Below, piece after piece: positions 54,144-62,334 of a stretch of DNA of 64,000 nucleotides. This DNA comes from Bog-473 sp963756025. Its GTDB lineage: Bacteria; Actinomycetota; Acidimicrobiia; Acidimicrobiales; RAAP-2. A program made the position numbers and the translations under genes. The notes under the pieces were generated by a model. The model had not been told where the DNA came from, did not search any database, and was given only the letters and a program-made list of their open reading frames with translations. The DNA lies in NCBI GenBank assembly GCA_963756025.1, contig CAVWMF010000001.1:558001-622000 (forward strand). Reading direction: 5' to 3'. Positions within the stretch are counted from its first letter, which is position 1. Each line of letters begins with the position of its first letter.

Positions 54144-55259
54144 GTGAACTCGCGTGCAGCCGTGTTGTTCGAAAGCCCCGGTCGGTACGAGGTCGTCGAC
54201 ATCGAAGTCGATGCACCCCGTGACCATGAAGTGCTCGTGCGGTACACCGCCAGCGGGTTGTGCCACAGCGATGTCCACTTCATCACCGGGTCCACGGCCG
54301 GTCCGATGCCCTTCTGCGGCGGCCATGAAGGGGCCGGCGTCGTCGAGGCGGTCGGCCCCGGCGTCACGACCGTCGTGCCCGGGGACCATTTCGTGGCTTC
54401 GTTCGTCCCGTGTTGCGGGACGTGCCGCTATTGCGCTTCGGGGCGGAGCAACATGTGCCAGCTCGGGGCCCACCTCCAGACCGGCCCGCTGCTCGATGGC
54501 ACCTACCGGATGCACTACGGAGAGCAGGACCTGCACCAGTTCCTGCTCATCGGCACGTTTTCGCAGTACGCGTCCATCCCCGAGCAGTCGCTCGTGAAGG
54601 TGCCCAAGGATGTTCCGCTCGAGACGGTGTGCCTCCTCGGCTGTGGCGTCGGCACGGGGCTCGGGTCTTCGACGAACGCGGCCGACGTGCGCCCCGGTGA
54701 TCACGTCCTCGTCATCGGCACGGGTGGGGTCGGCATGAGCGCGGTGCAGGGCGCCGCACTGGCGGGTGCCGCCACCGTTATCGCCGTCGATCCGGTGGCC
54801 TTCAAACGCGAGGTGGCGGTGACGCTCGGCGCCACGCACGCGTTCGCCACCCTGGCCGAGGCCACCGACTTCGTCCGCTCCATCACCGACGGCCAGGGCG
54901 CCGACGCTGCGGTGCTGGCCATGGGCGAGCCGACCAACCAGGACCTGGCCGAAGCCTTCGACGCGGTGGGCAAAGGCGGCACCGTCGTCCTGACCGGGAT
55001 GGCCAGCATGCACGAGCCGATCGGGATCCCGATCCACCTGCTCGCCTTGGCGGGCGCCCAGAAGATCATCAGGGGAGCGGTGTTCGGCATGTGCAATCCG
55101 AAGGCCGACGTCCTCCGCCAGATCGACCTGTACCGCTCCGGCAAGCTCAAACTCGACGAGATGATCACCCGTCGCTACGCCCTCGACGACATCAACACCG
55201 CCGTCGACGACCTGCTCGAGGGTCGCAACATCCGTGGCGTGATCATGCACGAGAGCTGA
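54144..55259 (+). CDS. Zinc-dependent alcohol dehydrogenase (NDMA-dependent type)
   Basis: GTG at 54144 with AAAGGA nine bases upstream gives 371 residues. Catalytic-zinc ligands lie in SGLCHSDVHF and GGHEGAGVV. The structural zinc motif is CCGTCRYCASGRSNMC. The NAD-binding GxGxxG is VIGTGGVGMSAVQG, followed by AVDPVAFKREVAVTLGATHA. The overall pattern fits the actinobacterial mycofactocin-associated NDMA-dependent alcohol dehydrogenases, which keep NAD tightly bound. It oxidises alcohols to aldehydes. No mycofactocin genes are in the window. Confidence 0.9.
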   Translation: MNSRAAVLFESPGRYEVVDIEVDAPRDHEVLVRYTASGLCHSDVHFITGSTAGPMPFCGGHEGAGVVEAVGPGVTTVVPGDHFVASFVPCCGTCRYCASGRSNMCQLGAHLQTGPLLDGTYRMHYGEQDLHQFLLIGTFSQYASIPEQSLVKVPKDVPLETVCLLGCGVGTGLGSSTNAADVRPGDHVLVIGTGGVGMSAVQGAALAGAATVIAVDPVAFKREVAVTLGATHAFATLAEATDFVRSITDGQGADAAVLAMGEPTNQDLAEAFDAVGKGGTVVLTGMASMHEPIGIPIHLLALAGAQKIIRGAVFGMCNPKADVLRQIDLYRSGKLKLDEMITRRYALDDINTAVDDLLEGRNIRGVIMHES

Positions 55260-55351
55260 CGTAGAGCGGCAGATCGAATCTCTGTTTGTCCGGTGGCCGG
55301 CCCGGGTAAACCGGCGACGAAGCATCCAACCTGGCCAGGGGGACGATGCAT

Positions 55352-55385
55352 GCGACAGCTCCGTCCTCGCAGGCGGGGCTGTCGC
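55352..55385. terminator. Strong hairpin downstream of the alcohol dehydrogenase
   Basis: GCGACAGC, T and CCG pair with CGG, G and GCTGTCGC across a ten-base loop: a 12-bp stem with one G-U pair. It lies 93 bases after the stop and 47 before the next start. It may be a terminator or a leader structure; there is no T-run. Confidence 0.5.
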
Positions 55386-55431
55386 GCGTGTCGGGTTGGA
55401 CGCCGGCGAATGATGACGGTGTCTGCGGGGT

Positions 55432-55719
55432 ATGAAAGAACGCATGGTCGATACTGGCGATGTGTCCGGGTCCGGTAACGCAACTGCGTCAGCCGGTGAG
55501 ACGGGATCCGCCGCGGGCGCAGCGGAGACACGCGACGCAGGCGGGGCGGAGGCTGAGGTGATCGTCGGCGAGATCCCCGACGCCGAGGACTTGACGCGCA
55601 TGCTGTGGACCGCCCGCTGCACGGTGTCGAACCATGGCCTCCTGGGGACCTATCCCGATCGGGAGACTGCGGAAGCGGCGAAACAAGCACATCTGGTGGA
55701 CGCACACGGCCCCGTGTAA
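55432..55719 (+). CDS. Small acidic hypothetical protein
   Basis: The 95-residue product starts MKERMVDTGDVSGSGNATAS. The first 45 residues are an Ala/Gly/Glu-rich, probably disordered tail. The last 50 (DLTRMLWTARCTVSNHGLLG, then YPDRETAEAAKQAHLVD) look like a small folded domain. There is only a weak GGGG ribosome site. No known family is recognised. It follows a hairpin and converges on a PEBP remnant. The coding call rests on composition and the coherent C-terminal segment. Confidence 0.5.
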   Translation: MKERMVDTGDVSGSGNATASAGETGSAAGAAETRDAGGAEAEVIVGEIPDAEDLTRMLWTARCTVSNHGLLGTYPDRETAEAAKQAHLVDAHGPV

Positions 55720-55731
55720 TCGCGTCGACGA

Positions 55732-56119
55732 TCAGGCCCCGCCCTCTACGGCATAGAGGCCGACCAACGTCCCCGAGGCCAGGATGTGATCCTTCGTGGC
55801 GAAGCGGAATTTCGCGTACGTGGTGTGATTGTCCAGGCCGGCCTTGTCGACGTCGAGGGCATAGACCGTGAATTGATAGTGGTGGTGCGGGTCGCCCGCG
55901 GGCGGCGCCATGCCGCCGTAGCTGCTCTCGCCCCAGTCGGTGAATCCATCGGTTCCGGGCTGTTCGGCGCCCGCTCCCTCATCGAGCGAGGTGCACCCGG
56001 CCGGAATATCGAACCGGACCCAGTGGCAGAACCCCACCGTCGTCTCCATGAGGCGCCGAGTCGGGAATGATGTCGCCGTCCTTGAAGTGCTTGCTGGTGA
56101 CAGTCAAGGTGTCGCTCAC
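55732..56119 (-). pseudogene. PEBP/YbhB-family protein with internal deletion and frame break
   Basis: GTG at 56119 overlaps the DJ-1/PfpI stop (GTGA) and encodes SDTLTVTSKHFKDGDIIPDS, the family N-terminus. The C-terminal part (FCHWVRFDIPAG, GGMAPPAGDPHHHYQFTVYA, LDVDKAG) continues one base out of frame. Between the two, about 40 residues of the normal fold, including the DPDAP ligand-binding motif, are missing. YbhB-type proteins bind phospholipids or act as kinase-inhibitor homologues. With the ligand loop gone the gene is probably dead, unless the deletion is an assembly artefact. It shares an operon with the DJ-1-like gene. Confidence 0.65.
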
Positions 56120-56679
56120 GAGCGCGCCGCCGAGAAGACCTCGATTATCTCCCGGTTGAAGGCCTTGAGGTCGTCGGGCTTGCGGCTCGTGATGAGCGTG
56201 TTCGGACCCTTCGTGTCCACGACCACTTCCTCGTCCACCCAGCTTCCGCCGGCGTTGCCGATGTCCGTCTTGAGACTCGGCCAGGAGGTCAGCGTGCGGC
56301 CGCGGAGCACGTCAGCCTCGACGAGGGTCCAGGGGCCATGGCAGATGGCCGCCACCGGCTTTCCGGCGTCGAACATCGATCGGATGAAATTCACGGCCGC
56401 CTCGTCCATGCGGAGCTGGTCGGGGTTGGCGACACCGCCCGGCAGGACCAACGCGTCGAAATCGTCGACGCCAATGTCGGCGGTGGTGCGATCGACGGGA
56501 AACTTGTCGCTCTTGTCCAGGTGGTTCATGGCTTGGACCTCCCCCGGTTCGGGGGCGATCAGCCGAGGGGAGCCGCCGGCCTCGAGGACGGCCTGCCACG
56601 GTTCGGTCAGCTCGACCTCCTCGATGCCCTCGTTGGCCACGACAAATGCCACCCGCATGCCATGCAGTTCCTTCGTCAT
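56116..56679 (-). CDS. DJ-1/PfpI-family protein
   Basis: ATG at 56679 (MTKELHGMRVAFVVANEGIE) has AAGGAGG upstream and gives 187 residues. The nucleophilic-elbow cysteine is in AAICHGPWTLVEA, with the conserved Glu near GIEEVE. PSLKTDIGNAGGSWVDEEVV is typical of the PfpI/YhbO class. Such proteins act as deglycases, chaperones or peptidases under stress. It is coupled to the PEBP remnant downstream and divergent from ispH. Confidence 0.93.
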   Translation of the reverse strand: MTKELHGMRVAFVVANEGIEEVELTEPWQAVLEAGGSPRLIAPEPGEVQAMNHLDKSDKFPVDRTTADIGVDDFDALVLPGGVANPDQLRMDEAAVNFIRSMFDAGKPVAAICHGPWTLVEADVLRGRTLTSWPSLKTDIGNAGGSWVDEEVVVDTKGPNTLITSRKPDDLKAFNREIIEVFSAARS

Positions 56680-56850
56680 CACGCATTCCTCCTTGGCTTC
56701 GTGGGTACCCGATCGGGGGCTGCCGAAACGCCGGCCGGTAAGGACCCACCGCACCGCGGGGTGGCCAAAAGGTGGCCAGAAGGTAGCCCGTACCGGGCTG
56801 GGGGTTGGGTTGAAAAGGACCAGGCCGGAACAACCATTAGCGTTGGAGGG

Positions 56851-57930
56851 GTGAGCGACGTCGACCGAGTGCTGCTTGCCTCGCCCCGGGGGTTCTGTGC
56901 CGGGGTGGAAAAGGCGGTCAAGGCGCTGGCCTGGATGGTGCGGGTCTTCGATGCGCCTGTGTACTGCTACCACGAGATCGTGCACAACCGGGTCGTGGTG
57001 GACCGCTTCCGGGAGCAGGGCGTCGTGTTCGTCGACGACGTGAGCGAAGTGCCGCCGGGGTCACCGCTCATGCTGAGCGCCCACGGATCGGCGCCCGAGG
57101 TGGTGGCGGCGGCCCGGGCCAACGGCGGCGTCGTCATCGATGCCGTCTGCCCGTTGGTCACCAAGGTCCACCACGAGCTGAAGGTGCGCACCAACAAGGG
57201 CTACACGGTGCTCTACATCGGCCACGCCGGGCACGAGGAGGCCGTGGGCACCATGGCCGTGGCGCCCGAGTCGGTGCGCCTGATCGAGCACGAGTCGGAC
57301 CTCGATGCCCTGGCCAAGGAGGACATCGGGGGCGAGGGGGCGCCGGTGGCGCTTCTGGCCCAGACGACGCTCAGCCACGACGAGTGGCGGGGCCTCATGG
57401 AATCGGCCCGGGAGCGCTATCCCGACCTCTGGATGCCCAACCGGAGCGATCTCTGTTTTGCCACGACGAACCGCCAGGCATCACTCAAAGCGATGGCGGA
57501 CGGGGCGGACACCATCGTGGTGATCGGCTCGGCCAACTCCTCCAACACGATCGCCCTCGAGAAGGTGGCGCTGGCTTCGGGGTGTACACGGGTGCTGCGC
57601 ATCAACGAGGCCAGCGAGCTCCCCGACGACCTGACGGGCACGGTCGGCGTCACTGCCGGCGCCTCTGCTCCCGAGGCGCTGGTGGAAGAGGTGATTCAGG
57701 CCCTCTCCCCCCGCCTGGGCGTGGTCGAGGTCACCGTCACCACGGAGGACGAGTACTTCCCTCCCCCGCCCGAATTGCGCGAGCTCCTGCGTTCGGTCAG
57801 CGCCACGTTGGGATTCATGGCGGGCCATGTCGGGCCGGGGGCCGCCGGTTCGACGGTCGGGCGGACCGACCCCGTCATCGAAGACAGGGGCGTCTCCGCG
57901 GCCGACGTGCTGGACATGCTCGCTTCCTGA
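56851..57930 (+). CDS. ispH: 4-hydroxy-3-methylbut-2-enyl diphosphate reductase
   Basis: GTG at 56851, directly after GGAGGG, gives 359 residues. The three iron-sulfur cysteines lie in SPRGFCAGVEKAV, DAVCPLVTKVH and RSDLCFATTNRQ. IGHAGHEEAVGTMA holds the substrate-binding His and catalytic Glu, and IGSANSSNT the Ser/Asn pair that binds diphosphate. The enzyme makes IPP and DMAPP in the last step of the non-mevalonate isoprenoid pathway. A C-terminal tail of about 60 residues beyond the core is seen in many actinobacteria. Confidence 0.96.
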   Translation: MSDVDRVLLASPRGFCAGVEKAVKALAWMVRVFDAPVYCYHEIVHNRVVVDRFREQGVVFVDDVSEVPPGSPLMLSAHGSAPEVVAAARANGGVVIDAVCPLVTKVHHELKVRTNKGYTVLYIGHAGHEEAVGTMAVAPESVRLIEHESDLDALAKEDIGGEGAPVALLAQTTLSHDEWRGLMESARERYPDLWMPNRSDLCFATTNRQASLKAMADGADTIVVIGSANSSNTIALEKVALASGCTRVLRINEASELPDDLTGTVGVTAGASAPEALVEEVIQALSPRLGVVEVTVTTEDEYFPPPPELRELLRSVSATLGFMAGHVGPGAAGSTVGRTDPVIEDRGVSAADVLDMLAS

Positions 57931-57948
57931 CCTGTGGCCCTGCCACGA

Positions 57949-58020
57949 CCCGTGGGGAGCAATCGGCCCCTGGGGAGCAATCGGCCCGTGGCGGTGCAAT
58001 CGACGCGTGCCGGTGCAATG
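57949..58020 (+). repeat. Four 18-bp tandem repeats
   Basis: The units are CCCGTGGGGAGCAATCGG, CCCCTGGGGAGCAATCGG, CCCGTGGCGGTGCAATCG and ACGCGTGCCGGTGCAATG. They fill the gap between ispH and the HD-domain gene. The first two differ by one base; the others have diverged. Confidence 0.85.
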
Positions 58021-58043
58021 ATCGACACGTGACCTTTACCCGG

Positions 58044-58571
58044 ATGGATGAGTCGACCTCGGCGGAATGGCAGCAGATCATCGTCGAGACGATCGAATAC
58101 GAGCAGACAATGGCCGACCGGGTGCTCGCCATGCTGGCCCAGCTCGAGGACCTCGTCGTCGGCTTCGCGGTCGACCAGTTGGTGCACTCGCTGCAGACAG
58201 CGACCCGGGCCGAGGAAGCCGGGGCTTCGACCGAGGTCATCGTGGCCTCGTTGTGCCATGACGTCGGCAAGACGATCTCTGTGATGAACCATCCCCGCAT
58301 GGCGGCCGAGATCCTGCGGCCTTACGTCAGCTCCGACACCTTCAACATGGTGCTGAACCACCAGGACTTCCAGGGGCGCCACTACTTCGAATACGTCGGC
58401 ATGGATCCCGCCGCCCGAGACAAGCACATCGGCCAGCCCTGGTACGCCCTGGCCGAGCAGTTCGCCGACGAATGGGACCAGAACAGCTTCGACCCCGACT
58501 ACCCCACCCAGCCGCTCTCCCACTTCGAGCCCATGGTGCGTGAGGTCTTCGGCTCCTCATCTTCGCATTGA
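58044..58571 (+). CDS. HD-domain protein (PhnZ-like)
   Basis: ATG at 58044 (MDESTSAEWQQIIVETIEYE) is used; an in-frame GTG 15 bases earlier is possible. About 175 residues. The HD motif is visible as VHSLQTATRAEEAG, then SLCHDVGK, NHPRMAAEIL and VLNHQDFQG. The C-terminal FDPDYPTQPLSHFEPMVREV is typical of a subgroup near the phosphonate-cleaving mixed-valent di-iron oxygenase PhnZ. It could be a phosphohydrolase or an oxygenase; no phosphonate genes are near. Its stop overlaps the TTG start of the glycosyltransferase gene. Confidence 0.82.
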   Translation: MDESTSAEWQQIIVETIEYEQTMADRVLAMLAQLEDLVVGFAVDQLVHSLQTATRAEEAGASTEVIVASLCHDVGKTISVMNHPRMAAEILRPYVSSDTFNMVLNHQDFQGRHYFEYVGMDPAARDKHIGQPWYALAEQFADEWDQNSFDPDYPTQPLSHFEPMVREVFGSSSSH

Positions 58572-59404
58572 CGGAGACCGTCACCGGGGGACGTCGAGGT
58601 GAAGCGGGTGCGGGCGCCACGGGGAGCGTGCACACCGACCCGGACCGGGCCCGTCGGGTCATCGCGGCCTCGCGCCGGACGTTCGACGAGCGCTACCCCG
58701 GGCTGAAGTTCTCCCCCGTCGTCGGGCTCATCTGCGCCTATCAGGAGGAGTCGAACATCGGGGCCGTCCTGGCGGCGATGCCCGCCGAAGCCTGCGGATT
58801 GCCGGTCACGACCCTGGTCGTGGTGGACGGGGGCGACGACGGGACGGATCGGGTGTCGTCGGCTGCGGGCGCGGTCACCTTCGTCCTGCCGGAGAACCTC
58901 GGCCACGGCTACGCGCTCCGGGTCGGCTACTCGCTCGCCATCGAGTTCGGGGCGCAGTTCGTGGTGACACTCGACGCGGACGGCCAGAACGACCCGGCCG
59001 AGATCGGCGTGATGCTGCAGCCGTTGGTCGACGACGAGGCGGACTTCGTCGTCGCCTCACGCCGGCTGGGGCACGACGCCACCTCCGATAGCGTCCGCAA
59101 GGCCGGCGTGCAGGTGTTCTCCCACGTGATCAGTTTTCTGGGGGGTGCCAAGCTCACTGACACGTCGAATGGCTACAGGGCCTTGCGCGTTCTCATGCTC
59201 GCCGACGTCGCCCACCGACTCCGGGAATCGCAGTACCAGACGGCGGAGCTGCTCCTCACGTGCATGAAGCGGGGCTGGCGGGTGACCGAGCGGCCCACGC
59301 AATGGTTGCCCCGGGCCTCGGGTCGCTCCAAGAAGGGGACCAACTGGTCGTTCGGGCTGCGGTACGCCCGGGTCGTGGGGACGACCTGGTGGCGTGAGCG
59401 ATAA
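58568..59404 (+). CDS. Glycosyltransferase family 2 protein
   Basis: The TTG at 58568 overlaps the HD gene stop (TTGA) and gives 278 residues. VVGLICAYQEESNIGAVLAA opens the GT-A fold. VVVDGGDDGTD binds the nucleotide, and TLDADGQNDPAE holds the DxD metal site. SNGYRALRV and a basic C-terminus (PRASGRSKKGTNWS) are also typical of the dolichyl-phosphate-mannose-synthase-like subgroup. There is no transmembrane helix, so it is a soluble or peripheral enzyme that probably transfers a sugar to a lipid carrier. Confidence 0.9.
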   Translation: MTETVTGGRRGEAGAGATGSVHTDPDRARRVIAASRRTFDERYPGLKFSPVVGLICAYQEESNIGAVLAAMPAEACGLPVTTLVVVDGGDDGTDRVSSAAGAVTFVLPENLGHGYALRVGYSLAIEFGAQFVVTLDADGQNDPAEIGVMLQPLVDDEADFVVASRRLGHDATSDSVRKAGVQVFSHVISFLGGAKLTDTSNGYRALRVLMLADVAHRLRESQYQTAELLLTCMKRGWRVTERPTQWLPRASGRSKKGTNWSFGLRYARVVGTTWWRER

Positions 59405-59423
59405 GGAGCGGACTGGCAGTACT

Positions 59424-59450
59424 CCCCCTCAATTGAGCAATGCGAGGGGG
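59424..59450. terminator. Hairpin between glycosyltransferase and SnoaL genes
   Basis: CCCCCTC and GAGGGGG form a 7-bp stem with a 13-base loop, 20 bases after the glycosyltransferase stop and between converging genes. A second GC palindrome follows near 59460. Confidence 0.5.
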
Positions 59451-59554
59451 ATCAGGTTCCGGGGGCCCCGCCGTCCGCCAGCTTTGAAATCGAACTGGCC
59501 AGCGGCCCAGCGGCTGGCCTACCCGCGCCCTTTTCGCCTCTCCCCTCAGAGTCG

Positions 59555-59779
59555 TCAGTCGCCGAGTCGAGGCGTCAGTTCGAATGACGCGAAGAGCTGC
59601 GCATCCTGAAAGACCGAATTCCGGGTGATCCCCTCGGCGGTGACGGTGAAGATCTGGAGGGTGTGCAGTTCGTAGCCGTCATCGGCGCGCCGATAGGCGG
59701 CGAACCCGGGCTGGCCGCCGTTGGCCGCGACTGACACAAGGCGCCAGTCCGTTCCGGCTGCTTCGAAGACCCACTCCAT
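59555..59779 (-). pseudogene. C-terminal fragment resembling a SnoaL-type sigma factor tail
   Basis: The frame reads MEWVFEAAGTDWRLVSVAAN, GGQPGFAAYRRADDGYELHT, then QDAQLFASFELTPRLGD. The segment NGGQPGFAAYR followed by LHTLQIFTV and LFASFELTPRL resembles the extreme C-terminus of ECF sigma factors that carry a SnoaL domain. It has no sigma domain and is joined out of frame to the SnoaL-like gene upstream. Confidence 0.45.
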
Positions 59780-60120
59780 GAAACCCAGGTCGCGTTGACC
59801 TTACCGGCGTCGGGAACCTCGGTCTGGCCGGCGAACAGGATGCCGGATTCACTGACGACGATGGCGGCGTCCCGGCCGACGAAGCGGAGGCTGAGCTGTT
59901 TGTTGTAGGTCGAGGTGCCCTTGAGCGGCCCCTCGAAGGCCAGCGCCATGCTCTGGCGGACCACGTCACGGCTGTCGCGCCGCGAGCCGGTCATGATGGC
60001 GGTGGCGTCGGGGGTGTAATTGGCGACCATGCCGTCGGCGTCGCCGGCCTCCCAGGCCTGGTAGGAGTCGACCAGGACGGCCGCAATGGCGGCCTCATCT
60101 GCTGCACGACTGTGTGACAT
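59780..60120 (-). CDS. SnoaL-like (SgcJ/EcaC-type) protein, 3' end disrupted
   Basis: ATG at 60120 (MSHSRAADEAAIAAVLVDSY) opens a SnoaL/ketosteroid-isomerase-like domain: AGDADGMVANYTPDATAIMT, RDSRDVVRQSM, then TYNKQLSLRFVGRDAAIVVS. The domain stays in frame to about VNATWVSW, after which the normal ending (a strand with a W-x-V/A-A pattern) is replaced by low-complexity sequence to 59575. The neighbouring frame instead carries a sigma-factor-like tail. A small-molecule-binding or stress role is usual for such proteins. The gene is probably broken at its end. Confidence 0.65.
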
Positions 60121-60223
60121 TCGGATTCTCCCTCGTGATCGGTCCGCCCGGCGTCGTCCGGCGAACTCGTCAGTACATACCGACGAGGGGGTCCGAACTC
60201 ATCGCGGTCAGTAGGCGGGGCGC

Positions 60224-60511
60224 TCAGCGCGGGGCGCGCCCGGATCGCTTGTCCAGCCGGCGCCGTTCGAGGGCGGGGACCGGTCGTTTCTTTCGTCGCT
60301 CGGCCAGGAGGCGGATGCCGGCGAGGGACTTGGGGGTGTCGATCCGGCGGAACCATTCCATGCGGCCGGCGACCTTCAGGCCGACGACGGGGCCGGCGCA
60401 GATCTTCTGGCAACCGACGGGGACCAGCTTCGCATCCGATTTCTTCAGGACCCGCAGCAGGCAGTCGGCGTTCTTGCACTTCTTGCACACGAAGACCTTT
60501 TTCTTACGCAC
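60224..60511 (-). CDS. Small ferredoxin-like (2Fe-2S) protein
   Basis: The 95-residue product starts MRKKKVFVCKKCKNADCLLR. Cysteines at VCKKCKNADC and later VGCQKICAGP give the Cx2C...Cx3C spread of thioredoxin-fold 2Fe-2S ferredoxins. LKVAGRMEWFRRIDTPKSL is a conserved strand in that group. The Arg/Lys-rich tail (about 25 residues) is unusual. It would carry electrons or act as a redox sensor. It lies nine bases after the end of the drug-exporter gene on the same strand and might be co-transcribed. Confidence 0.65.
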   Translation of the reverse strand: MRKKKVFVCKKCKNADCLLRVLKKSDAKLVPVGCQKICAGPVVGLKVAGRMEWFRRIDTPKSLAGIRLLAERRKKRPVPALERRRLDKRSGRAPR

Positions 60512-60520
60512 GCCTCTTCT

Positions 60521-62206
60521 CTACCCAGTCCCGGGTGGACCCACCCTTTCCCTTTCCCGGCCGTGCACCAGGGTCACTGCGGCCACCGCCCCGATAAGGA
60601 GGAGCACACCGGAGATGTCGAGCGCCACGTGGAGCCCGGACCCGAAGGCCTCGTAGGCCGCGTTGACGACCTTGGTGGCGATTTTGGCGATGGCGGCATT
60701 CTTGTTGTGCTCCGCCCCCGAGACGGCGGCCCCACCGCCCGAACCACCACCGATCACGTCATGGAGGACGAGGCTCTGGAAGTTCGGCGGTATGCCGAGC
60801 TCCTTCAGCCGCGCCGCCAGCTGGCCGGTCAGTTTGGAGTTCACGATGGACCCCAACACCGCCACGCCGAACACGGCGCCCATCTCCCGACTCGTGTTGG
60901 TGACCGAGGCGGCCATGCCCGAGTGCTCGGGCGCCACCACCGACAGCGGCGTCGATGTGACCGGGACCAGCATGATGCCGAAGCCGACGCCGGCGATGGA
61001 GAGGATCCAGGCGAGTGCGGCCAGGCTGACGTGCGGCCCCAGGATGGCGCTCGTGATCAGGATGCCGCAGGCCGCCAGGAGGCAGCCGATCGTCATCGGG
61101 GTGCGCGGTCCCCGCCGCGCCACCCAGGGTCCGGTCACGATCGAGGCGATGATGAGGCCGCCCGCCATGGGCAGGAACGTCACCGCCAGCGCGTAGGCCG
61201 AGGCGTTGACCACGACCTGCAGATACAGAGCGGTGAAGAAGAAGATCGAGAAGGTGCCGAAGTAGGCGGCAAAGGCGACGAACACCGAGCCCGTGAAGGG
61301 CCCGCGCCGGAAGAGGGAAAGGTCGAGAATCGGGTGCTTGACCCGATGTTCAACGAGCACGAAGGCGGCACCGAAGACGACCGACAGCGCGAAGAAGACA
61401 TCGATCCACCACGCCAGGTAGCCGGACTGCTCCCCCTGGATGATCGCGAAGGAGATGGTCCCGAGCGTCAGGGCGCCGAGCACGATCCCCAGCCAGTCCA
61501 GCCGCCCCTCCTGGCGATCCGCCGTCTCGGGCACGAAGAAGGCGGCCATGACGAGGGCTACGGCGCCGATCACGAGGTTGAACCAGAAGATGGCACGCCA
61601 ACTCCAGATGCCGACGAGGACACCGCCGATCACGGGGCCCAGGGCGAGGGCGAGGCCGGAGACGGCGGCCCAGACGCCGAGGGCGTCGGCGCGGGTGCCC
61701 TCGTCGGGATAGACGTGGCGGATGATCGAGAGTGTCCCGGGCTCGGAGGCCGCCGCACCGAGTCCCATGATGACGCGGGCGGCAATCAGCCAGTCGACGT
61801 TGGTGGCTGTGGCGGCGACGATGGAGCCGGCGCAGAACACGGCGACACCGGTCAGCATGACCTTCTTGCGGCCGAGGACGTCGCCCAGCGTCCCGCCGGC
61901 CAACATGAAGGCGGCGAAAGTCAACGCGTACCCGTTGACCACCCACTGCAGCGAGGTGATGCCGGCATGGAGGCCGCTCTGGACGTCGGCCAGCCCGACG
62001 CTGACCACGGTGTTGTCGAGGAACGTCAGGAACAGGACGGCGCAGAGGGTGGCGAGCGCCAGTGCCTGGGCGGGCGAACCGAGGCCGCCGATCCTGATGG
62101 TGAGGCCGGGGGCGGCGCCGTCGGTGGCGGGGGCGGGGGCCGAGGCGGCGCTCGTGCGCACCTCACCGCCGTGCGGCGGGGGCCGGGACCCCGGGCTGTC
62201 CTCCAT
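60521..62206 (-). CDS. DHA2-family MFS drug exporter
   Basis: ATG at 62206 (MEDSPGSRPPPHGGEVRTSA) gives 561 residues with 14 predicted membrane helices. Family motifs include LFLTFLDNTVVSVGLADVQ (motif D1), GGTLGDVLGRKKVMLTG (motif A) and ALALGPVIGGVLVG (motif C, antiporter). SLQWVVNGYALTFAAFMLAG is the usual second-helix pattern of the EmrB/QacA group. It would export drugs or toxic metabolites with proton antiport. It is divergent from the FAD oxidase gene. Confidence 0.93.
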   Translation of the reverse strand: MEDSPGSRPPPHGGEVRTSAASAPAPATDGAAPGLTIRIGGLGSPAQALALATLCAVLFLTFLDNTVVSVGLADVQSGLHAGITSLQWVVNGYALTFAAFMLAGGTLGDVLGRKKVMLTGVAVFCAGSIVAATATNVDWLIAARVIMGLGAAASEPGTLSIIRHVYPDEGTRADALGVWAAVSGLALALGPVIGGVLVGIWSWRAIFWFNLVIGAVALVMAAFFVPETADRQEGRLDWLGIVLGALTLGTISFAIIQGEQSGYLAWWIDVFFALSVVFGAAFVLVEHRVKHPILDLSLFRRGPFTGSVFVAFAAYFGTFSIFFFTALYLQVVVNASAYALAVTFLPMAGGLIIASIVTGPWVARRGPRTPMTIGCLLAACGILITSAILGPHVSLAALAWILSIAGVGFGIMLVPVTSTPLSVVAPEHSGMAASVTNTSREMGAVFGVAVLGSIVNSKLTGQLAARLKELGIPPNFQSLVLHDVIGGGSGGGAAVSGAEHNKNAAIAKIATKVVNAAYEAFGSGLHVALDISGVLLLIGAVAAVTLVHGRERERVGPPGTG

Positions 62207-62334
62207 GCCAGAACACCCTAAGAGACGCCGGGCCCGGGTCGGATCCCCCACTCCCCCGTCATAATGGCGGGATCGATGCGACGGAGGCTGCGGCCACGAC
62301 CCTTGATCCGGGGCTGCTGACGCAGCTCCGCGAG

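Noticed and set aside
55290..55345. GGGTAAACC with GACGAAGC as a possible second cyclic-di-GMP aptamer
   Set aside because: The stem between the two blocks is missing and GACGCAAAG is not conserved.
60563..62221. 552-residue plus-strand frame opposite the DHA2 exporter
   Set aside because: His/Arg/Gly-rich antisense of membrane helices; the minus strand has all the family motifs.
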